Below are positions 56,901 through 64,000 of a DNA stretch of 64,000 nt, piece by piece. The first letter of the stretch is position 1. Each line of letters starts with the position of its first letter. The stretch is from assembly GCA_030142905.1 (NCBI GenBank), contig JASJOG010000017.1, positions 868,001 to 932,000 of the forward strand, in the 5' to 3' direction. The position numbers and the translations under genes are program-made. Origin of the DNA: Heliopora coerulea (Eukaryota; Cnidaria; Anthozoa; Scleralcyonacea; Helioporidae). A model generated the notes under the pieces. That model was not told the DNA's origin. It saw only the letters and a list, made by a program, of their open reading frames with translations, and ran no database searches.

Positions 56901-59900
56901 TAAGTGAACCAACAGGATGGATTCCAATGGACCATTCATGAAATTGCTGTGCAATGAACTATCTGTACTGTAGTATAACAAAAAAGTGCTTTCAAAATTG
57001 TACAGTACTCTATGATGTCTCATGAAAAATTTGAACTTGTTTGCAAATCTTTTACAGAATTTAAAATGCTACTCCTCAAAACTGTTAAGACATGAATGGT
57101 TGGAATTTAGGTCATTAATAAAGAAAAATTGTATTTATCTTATTCCAGTTACTTTTCCTTGTTTGGATACTGCAAAATTGAATGTCCACTGTCCAAACGT
57201 GGGATACTAGAAGTCTAGTAGGGATACCAGGTTCCAAAAGGATTGTATCCAATCAGGATACTGCTGAACATTTCAAATTTCATGCCCTGGTGTGACTAAC
57301 CACAAAAGAACTCTTCTGTCACATTCCTACAGTACTTGTTCAAGTGCCTTATATATGTAGTTAGTGTTTTTCAGTATTGCTCGTTGAGGTCAGGAAATGA
57401 TGGACTGAAACTGCTGGATGTGTACTCTGTTGCCTAGTAAATAGGAATCTAGATTGCTTAAAATGTTTTGTATACTCTATTCCAATCTCCATTAGTGTAG
57501 TGACATCCCGGCCCTTACTCCATTTGACGAGTCAGTCCAACATTACTGATCAACATGTACTATACTGTACATTAATGCCTTTCCAGCACCATCTCTCTGA
57601 CTGGCCGAAATATACCTATAAAAAACATGGAGGGATATAGCAAAAGGGGCTTAGGTCGAGAAAAGTTCAGGACTACTGCAACAGCTACTGTATATGAGGA
57701 AGATTACTCCCGTAGCTGTAATGTTCTCCATGGAGTAAACCTAAAATTTATAGTACTGTAAGCTTTCGAAACGACGAAACACGAAACTTCATACAGCTTT
57801 CTTTCAGCGAAATCGTGATGAAGAGACTAGACTCGGACGTAATTAGGAGAGGAAGCAGCGTCATTCCCGTTTTGGGGACCTATTTTTGAGAACAAAAACA
57901 ACACAAAAGGGCTATGATTTCAAACCTAGATGAAGCATATACATTCATAAGAAAACGAAGCTTAGAAACAAGATTTACATCACGTGGTGACCTGCAATAT
58001 TCGGTAGTTTTCTTAACAATTCGTTTTATTTTTGTTATTCCGCGTCGTCACGTTCTCACGAACTCTGAGTACGTCTTTCCTTCGCTTACGTGCTATTAAA
58101 TCTCACTTGTGACAATTGACGGTATACAGACACCGTTTTTCTGCTTTACTGTATTCACGTCATCGTGAATGTGTCCACCCTTCTGTTAACGTCCTTTGTA
58201 GAACAAATAATGGTGAAGAGAAAACTGTACGGACTGAGAATTAATCATTTTCTTTGTTTGAGATAATTTTGTGGTAAAGAAATGTAGTTTGCTTGCAGCC
58301 CGAAATTTTGAAAAGCAGAATTTACGTAATTTCCCGTTTTTCAAAATTTCGGGCTGCACGCAGGCTAAAGACACGTTGCCACTGGCTTTACCTTCATGAC
58401 TGTGTAAACTCCGTGGTGAAGAGCTTGAACAGTAGGCCATCTCGAAATGTGGACAGTAACGGGAAGAACTGGTGATCAGTAGAGAGTTTCAGTAAGAGGC
58501 CTTTTTGAATATTGAAAAGCGTGTTCTTTCGCGAAAAGTTTTCACGCAAACAAAGACAATGAAGAATTTAAAATCCTAACTGTTCTGAGTACGTCAAATT
58601 AGCCATTCAAGGATAGACTTAAGTGACAGATGTTGACGCTATGGGAGTCGACGTTGCCTCTTAACGCTCTTAAAGACGCCTGTGTAGCATCACGAGGACG
58701 TTCCCGATATGCGACAGTACTCTCAGAAGTTCCAGTAATTTTTGTTTCTTTGAATTTGTTTCATTGGTGTAAATATCAATTAAAATAAAACATTGTGGGT
58801 GATTCAAAAATTTCCGTTAATTAAACTTTCAAATATCACAGACACCTCTCATAGCAATGCGTAATACAGGTATGAGGACTTTGGTACAACAAGAGGGTCA
58901 TGGGTAATCAAGGAAGAGTCCGAAAAAGTACCTGACCGGTGGCAGTTACGGCCCAACGCTTTTTTTGTTTTTTGACCTAATCAGCCATGATTTACTGACA
59001 TAGCTGAACTCGACTATTGGAAACCCTCAGATGCCTTACCGTTGTGTTTGATGCATTCCACATTGAAATCTTTTTTTAGGCGTTTCCTGTTTTACTCGGT
59101 GATATAGACCTCAAAGGCTGCCTAAATGCACAGATTATTCACCAGTTCACTGATGCAATCAGAGGAAAATTTATCGTCCAGGTATGTATTACTACCGAAA
59201 TTGAAAGCTAACGTTCTACCACCATGTAACTTAGTGTACATTCATATTTCGTTCCTTTGTTTGTTCTTTGGTTAATTTTTGCTTTCATTTTTGTAAGTTA
59301 TTTTTGGTTTTTTCCACTGTTTTTTCAACACTGTTTTTTCAACACTGTTTTTTCCACTGGTTTTTTCAACAACGTCAATGTGAACAGAACACTTCAGAAT
59401 ATTCATTAGCGTTAAGTGACGTTCAATAAACTCTTTTGTAAGGTCTATAGCATTTATTTCTTATGCATTTCTAATAGCCCTATTAAATAGCATTCGCAGA
59501 ATCCCAATTAGACGGCGAATGTACATTCATTTTAAACATATGTATATGTAATAGATTTTGTATGTACATTATATGACACGCAACTGAAAACTTTGCAGGT
59601 TTAATGTACAGTTTGTGACGCAAAGCGAAGAAACTGTTTCTAGTCAGAAGTTCAGATTATTCTTGCGAAAAATAACATGATGTTTTCGACCTTCAAATAA
59701 CGAAATTATAAAGGGGCATTGGTCATGGCCCTTGTGGTTTAGCGTCCCTTTTGGGGACGTTAGCCTCTGCGTCGGGGAATTCCTGGCGCCACCACTGAAA
59801 CAGAAGCAGGCGACTTGCTAACTGCTCATTAATTCAATGAATTTGCTTTATTTTTAGACCCAAAAGAAATACTGGGCTATGCAACAAATGGATGCAGAGT

Positions 59901-60406
59901 ACCGAGGGAAAGATTTTACTGCCAGTTTAACATGTGTAAATCCAGATCTTTTTAAATCGTCCGGCATCTTTGTCGCCCATTACCTGCAAAGTATGACGTC
60001 AAGTTTATGTCTTGGTGGCGAGTTGTTGTATCACTGTGGGGCTGGACAGGAGGCGGCTGTGGTCTCCTTAGCTGGACAGTATAAAAGTGCCAACTGGACT
60101 GCATGTGCTACTATCGGACAGGCAGGATGGCACGCTAGTTACCATCACAAAGGGAATGAAAATGTCGATGTCGGTGTTCAGTATGAATATAACTCCCAGC
60201 AGCAACTGAGTTGTGTTAGCTTGGGATATCAATTCAACGTACCGAAAGCCAACTTAGTCTACCGTGGCATGATGGACACGAACTGGGTTGTCGGTGCTGT
60301 TCTTGAGAAGCGGTTTCATCCGCTGCCTTTTACCTTTTCGCTCTCTGGGAAAATCAATCACAGTAAAGGGGAATCTCAATTTGGTTTTGGTCTGACTGTT
60401 GGGTAA
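50932..60406 (+). CDS. TOMM40: TOMM40, mitochondrial import receptor subunit, 4 exons, 330 aa
   Basis: Exons: 50932-51112, 54406-54566, 59080-59181, 59858-60406. GT-AG junctions keep frame (993 nt with stop). The protein is the beta-barrel channel of the TOM complex in the outer mitochondrial membrane, through which nearly all nuclear-encoded precursors pass. The N-terminus is Pro/Ser-rich (residues 9-35), as in animal Tom40. The barrel starts at about residue 60. Recognisable stretches include VTLNKGLSSHFQVNH, YHFGVTYVGDKQ, LNAQIIHQF, MDAEYRGKDFTASLT, SGIFVAHYLQSMT, NWVVGAVLEKRF and the C-terminal beta-signal region GFGLTVG. Length is slightly under human TOM40 (361). The ATG at 50932 has a good context (GGAAGGATGG). 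It is divergent from ZPR1; introns 1 and 2 hold transposon copies. Confidence 0.97.
52569..53238 (-). mobile_element. Tc1-like deletion derivative, 670 bp
   Basis: Inverted termini CACAGGCAGTCAAAAAGAAC are identical at the two ends (about 25 bp) and flanked by TA at 52567-52568 and 53239-53240. The interior keeps only the two ends of a Tc1 transposase gene. It lies in TOMM40 intron 1. Confidence 0.92.
52684..52968 (-). pseudogene. Tc1 transposase remnant, N-terminal HTH fused to C-terminal tail
   Basis: From ATG at 52968 the frame reads MGSKPRISLENCRKVFA, a TGA stop, then EGYSPREITVCVGSSQRSVS (helix-turn-helix), and next directly AVNAAWERLPHERLVNLINS and a tail with RCEVIIKARGG. In intact Tc1 proteins about 200 residues including the DDE catalytic triad lie between these parts. 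It is inactive by deletion and nonsense. Confidence 0.85.
54740..55526. mobile_element. TTAA repeat family, copy 2, interrupted by a hAT MITE
   Basis: The right end ...CCATTTGGTATTTC meets TTAA at 55527-55530. The sequence aligns in reverse with copy 1 (31311-31900) on both sides of the inserted MITE at 54894-55226. It lies in TOMM40 intron 2. The left boundary is approximate. Confidence 0.65.
54894..55226. mobile_element. 333-bp hAT-type MITE nested in copy 2
   Basis: The ends CTGGAGTTGGCAAAC and, inverted, CAGTTGTTGGCAAAT with GGGCCAC/GTGGCCC-type subterminal motifs are of hAT type. The flanking 8-mers GTTTAAAT (54886-54893) and GTTTGAAT (55227-55234) form a target duplication with one mismatch. 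Copy 1 of the host repeat has GTTTCAAT as the empty site. Confidence 0.85.
55531..59079. other. TOMM40 intron 2, remaining portion
   Basis: No gene recognised. Repeat-like phrases such as GGATACTAG/GGATACCAG occur around 56700-57250. A perfect hairpin lies at 58294-58358. Short frames on both strands have no motifs. Confidence 0.5.
58294..58358. repeat. perfect 21-bp inverted repeat
   Basis: The arms at 58294-58314 and 58338-58358 start TGCAGCCCGAAATTTTGAAA and its complement, with a 23-base loop. Confidence 0.9.
59677..59797. repeat. dispersed repeat, second copy at 13905-13973 plus 15147-15200
   Basis: Shared text includes TTCGACCTT, CGTCGGGGA and CTCTGCGTCGGGGAA (CTGCGTCGGGGAA at the other site). 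The other copy is split by the TTAA element at 13978-15142. It lies in TOMM40 intron 3. Confidence 0.6.
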
Positions 60407-62184
60407 CTCATCTCAAATCACTTGTGGTAGTTTGATAAGCAGACAGGCGCCTGGTGTATTGCCTACTTCAGTTTCCGCATATCATTTCTGAATTGTAATC
60501 CTTCCTTTGGTAAAATAAGAGCTCAGAATGCCTTTTAATACATCGTCTTTGTAATTGAAAAGGACAATTAAATCTTCTAACATATTTTATTTATAAATAA
60601 TTACGAAGGGTGTTTTTGAAAATAGTATTGGCGATGTATTTAATGGGAAACTGTTCCCCATTATTACTTACTTTGTGCCAACTGCCAAGTCTACTATTAT
60701 GACCCGGCTTTGGCTTGAAAAATACGAAGTTATAATGTGGGCTTGGTGACGAACAGGCTAATTACAAAAAAAATTGCTGTCGTAACCGTATTGTGTCTGT
60801 GGTCGAATGGTTTATACACAGGCACGAAGATGAAACGGTAACACTTAGAATTAATTTCGAAGGCATCATCAGACCAAGAAATGAAGTTGAAACATTACTG
60901 TTTTATCTTTGCGTGTTGTTTTCACCTATATCGTGGGTTTCACAAGATATTAATTTTCGGTTTGTCTGATATTTTTTGAAATTGCCGGCTGGATATGGCT
61001 TGTAGACTGACTACAATTGCATGGAAGTGTTTACCAGCAGAAAAAGAACGTCCAGAATTTTGTATGTGAGGTATGCCAGTCCACGGCCTAAATGTCACCG
61101 TTCGCAGTTTATTGTCGCGGCTGAATTTTTGTCGCGGGTTTTTGTTCCGCATTTAATTTTTCCTGGGTTCTTTTCTCTGGCTTTTTTACCGGGAGAGTTA
61201 CAAACAAGTCAAAATATAAAGGGAATTATCTAAATTAGAGTTCACACAGGGAACTGTATTGCATCATGCGTGAAATACTATGAGATGTATACGCATAGTT
61301 CTTTGACCAACTCACCTTTCGACCGACGGCTAATGAAACTTTCTACCATTTTGTATCATTATACGTAAAACATTAAGTATTTTGCCTCTTGGCGTCGGCA
61401 TGGCAGCTTTCTTAAACTCCTTATTGAGTGGAACTCGACACAATACGGAACAATAATTCTTTAACTTAACGCTTGAGATGCATGCCTTACAGGTAGTGAA
61501 TTAAACTCCCTATTGTATTGAGCTTGACCCAATACTGAGCGATAATCCTTTAAATAAACGTATCGTATGCATGAAGTGCAGGTAATAAAAAGGCTGCGAT
61601 GATTTGCACGAGAAAAAGCATAAGTTTCTACTAAGTTATATAATAGGAAACTTCTTTTTCAGATTAAAATGCATAACATTACCCACAATGGATGGGTTAT
61701 GGAGGTTGACTAGTATACTGACTTCTGTTTCATAAATTGTTTAACCATAGTATTTTCATAAGCTAATCAAGGCTCCTAAAATTTACTTTTCAAAGTCACG
61801 GACCGGTATGTATACTCACGACACAACATAGTTACATGGGAATAAAAATATGCGAGAGCAGTATAATATAATCAGTCATATCAACTTTCATTTTCATTTA
61901 GTGCGGGTGTTTCGAGTTACATTTTACAATGATTCCCCAAGGTGTGCATGTTTTTATCCAGGTTCTTTCACGTTTGGGAAAATGAAGGCACTTCGTCCAC
62001 ATGCCATTGTCAATCACAGTATCGTAAAATTAACCTGGGACTGCGGTTTGTGTTTTCAGGTTCTTTTGTTGTGTTATGCGTTCTTTTGCGAGCCGTTAAT
62101 TAATGTAGAAAAAAAGGTGCAATTAAGTTCATTAACAGCTAACTGTATTCAATTTCAAATCCTCAAATGTTCTGTCATGAAATT
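60407..62184. other. TOMM40 3' flank and intergenic DNA
   Basis: The 3' UTR follows 60406; the best polyadenylation-like motif is a weak TATAAATAA near 60592. About 61420-61580 holds two diverged copies of an 85-90 bp unit (AAACTCC...TATTG...ATGCAT...AGGTA). Nothing else was recognised. Confidence 0.5.
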
Positions 62185-62718
62185 CTAGAACAATAGTCCC
62201 GTTGCTAACAAGGCAAACCCAATTAGAATGCCGAATGTCGTGGAGAATGTCGAACCTCCTGAACTAACCACGAACCTCAGCCTCTTCTTTGTCCGAAGAC
62301 AACTTTGGTCGGTGCAGGAGATATTCGTTTGATAGGTTTCCTTCTCGTCATTGCTAAAGCATTCGGTATCACATTCCAAGGCTTGACTCACGATCGCTCC
62401 AATTCGAACCACCAATAGTTCCATATACGATACGCAAACTTCCTCGCCAAAAAATTTTGCCATCACAGTACGATTATTGACCTCGTAGTTAATGTTGACC
62501 GTCTTCCCTCTTTCCAAGGCGACGTTACTCACCGTGCTTTTTCCACAAACAGTTTTGGAGTTTAACGTAGCTTGAAAACAGTCGTACACCGCGAGATTAA
62601 CCGACTTCTTACCACCAGACTTTCCACTGGGCAGCGAACACGTTGAATTTGCCAGCACATCGAGCCAAATGGGGCTAAGAATTAAAAATACGAAGAGGGG
62701 GAACTGATTACAGGACAT
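62185..62718 (-). CDS. secreted, probably GPI-anchored protein of unknown function, 177 aa
   Basis: Single-exon frame with ATG at 62718. The N-terminus MSCNQFPLFVFLILSPIWLD is a clear signal peptide with likely cleavage after LANS. The mature part has about eight Cys in a small-domain spacing, for example C27 and two CDTEC/CTDQSC-like groups, plus NxS/T sites (NRT, NIS). The C-terminus is a short SSGGS stretch followed by a hydrophobic tail ending GFALLATGLLF with no cytoplasmic tail, the layout of a GPI-attachment signal. I do not recognise the family; it may be lineage-restricted. It could be a cell-surface protein. Codon-level evidence and expression are unknown, but signal, Cys pattern and tail in one frame make a chance ORF unlikely. 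Confidence 0.7.
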   Translation of the reverse strand: MSCNQFPLFVFLILSPIWLDVLANSTCSLPSGKSGGKKSVNLAVYDCFQATLNSKTVCGKSTVSNVALERGKTVNINYEVNNRTVMAKFFGEEVCVSYMELLVVRIGAIVSQALECDTECFSNDEKETYQTNISCTDQSCLRTKKRLRFVVSSGGSTFSTTFGILIGFALLATGLLF

Positions 62719-62784
62719 TTTTGCATGAGATCCTGAACTTTACTTGGTTGCCTTGAATATCATCTTACGCAATGAAAGACATAT

Positions 62785-63606
62785 ATGTTTCTCCTATATT
62801 CTACAGATTTACGTCACGGTAGGATAGCCAATAGGCGCTTAAGTGCTTGGTTCCAAAACTCTTACGAATACTCAGCAAACGACAAGGCCACTGCGCAAAG
62901 GATCCACTGGGCAACTAATGTTGGAAACAAGCTAGCTCAGGTCCTTATTAGTGTCCTAACATCAAGTGAAGGTTATGGACTTCGACTCATGGTTGCTGGT
63001 TTAGTACGAAGGTATCAACTAGCAGGTGTCCCCCATCCTGAAATCATTTACACAGATCGTGGTTGCTGTGGTAATGGAGGAATGAAAGAAATGTTCTCAG
63101 AGTGGGGTGATGTCCATGTTCAACTTGATATATGGCATTTTATAAGGCGTATTGCGAGTGGTTGTACTACAGAATCTCATCCTTTATATGGAACATTCTT
63201 GGGCCGTCTCTCCCAATGCATATTTGAGTGGAGTAGTGAGGACCTTGACCAACTAAGGAGAGCGAAAATTGGAGAGTTAGAGGGCCAACGTGGAAGCAGC
63301 TTGTCCAACAATGATGTGATGCGCAAGATAACCAAAAAAGAGCTAGCTCTTCATTGCCGCCGTCGGACGCGTGGTGTGAACGCCACAACGGAATTATTAA
63401 AAAACCTGTTGGAGACCTTCAGTGGGAGCCAGGGCAGAGACACCTTGGGTATGCCCCTTGTAGATAACGAAAGGATATGGCTTATTTGGAAATCCCAAAT
63501 TAAGCACATTGCCTGCATTCAGGATCCAGAAGGGGTCCAGCTATACACTCAGACTGGGTCACTGATAAAAGGTGGAGTTTCATTGCCAATACTACGGTTA
63601 TTGTGA
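62785..63606 (+). pseudogene. transposase-like protein fragment with IYTDRGCC and LDIWHF motifs
   Basis: The frame enters through a good acceptor (TTCTCCTATATTCTACAG near 62806), so the coding part probably starts with LRHGRIANRR; the Met at 62785 is not convincing as a start. Key residues: NVGNKLAQVLISVLTS, HPEIIYTDRGCCG, VHVQLDIWHFIRRIASGCTT, ESHPLYGTFL, HCRRRTRG and IACIQDPEGVQLYTQTG. I recall this series from uncharacterised cnidarian and fish proteins of transposon type; the spaced Asp residues (TDR, LDIWH) suit an RNase H-like DDE fold, which is inference. The end diverges from the family after KGGVSLP, with a possible one-base frameshift before a GAG|GTACTT donor-like site. No upstream exons or TIRs were found. 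Confidence 0.6.
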
Positions 63607-64000
63607 GGTACTTAAATGAAATAACTTGAATCATGTTTTATCTGATGTTGCGTTGTCCGCCCTTCGGGTAACATGCTTCTCGGTTGACTTGCAAGTTGCA
63701 AATTCCTTGACGAACTTCCTAAATGAAGATTGCATTGTTGCTACGCAACATCGAAAAGTTGGCTATACACGAACATCCGGTTTGACTGTAACAGTTTTTG
63801 ACTTGTTTAAAATCGTGGTAAGATTAACAAGAATTCAGCACATGTTTGAATCCATCGAGCGTTATTAACACCTTCGTACGATATTTGTAAATTGTGGAGT
63901 AAATTTTATTTTGTAAGCTCACTGAACCAATACCCCTCGATAGGTTTGAAAACTTAATTTCAATGTACCAGTTTAGTACTACAGTGGTACCTGTTTTGAG
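63607..64000. other. right edge, nothing recognised
   Basis: An 80-codon frame at 63626-63868 has no recognisable motif. Further exons of the preceding gene may lie beyond the window. Confidence 0.4.

Overview
The window is eukaryotic nuclear DNA from an animal. The best inference is a cnidarian, probably an anthozoan such as a stony coral. The reasons are spliced metazoan housekeeping genes with GT-AG introns, a tandem MYND/DUF4470 gene pair of a type common in cnidarians, and a dense mix of Penelope-like, CR1/L2-like, Crypton-like, mariner/Tc1, hAT and TTAA-target elements. The species cannot be fixed from sequence alone.

Layout: 1-1.2 kb holds exon 1 of a tandem-MYND/DUF4470 gene (minus strand; the rest lies left of the window) next to a large palindrome with two tRNA-like arms. 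2.1-4.4 kb is a 5'-truncated non-LTR retrotransposon. 4.8-6.6 kb is a Crypton-like tyrosine recombinase relic. 10.3-19.6 kb is a complete two-exon paralogue of the first MYND gene; its 7.6 kb intron holds Penelope fragments, a foldback, a TTAA-flanked element and a mariner-type transposon. 23.9-50.6 kb is ZPR1 (minus strand), which I rebuilt as 13 exons encoding 455 aa with every junction in frame. Its introns carry a very young Penelope-like element with a candidate hammerhead ribozyme, several non-autonomous hAT and TTAA elements, a second tRNA-like palindrome, a TTAGGG-rich inverted-repeat element, a second Crypton relic and a 3.3 kb long-TIR transposon relic. 50.9-60.4 kb is TOMM40 (plus strand, 4 exons, 330 aa). 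62.2-62.7 kb is a single-exon secreted, probably GPI-anchored protein of unknown function (minus). 62.8-63.6 kb is a transposase-like reading frame (plus).

How the genes relate: ZPR1 (zinc-finger chaperone/translation-linked protein) and TOMM40 (mitochondrial import pore) are divergently transcribed, with only 285 bp between start codons, so they probably share a bidirectional promoter. The two MYND genes look like a tandem duplication that included upstream sequence. Most of the rest is mobile DNA, and several insertions can be dated against each other because nested copies and matching empty sites are visible inside the window. No CRISPR array, rRNA or convincing intact tRNA gene was seen.
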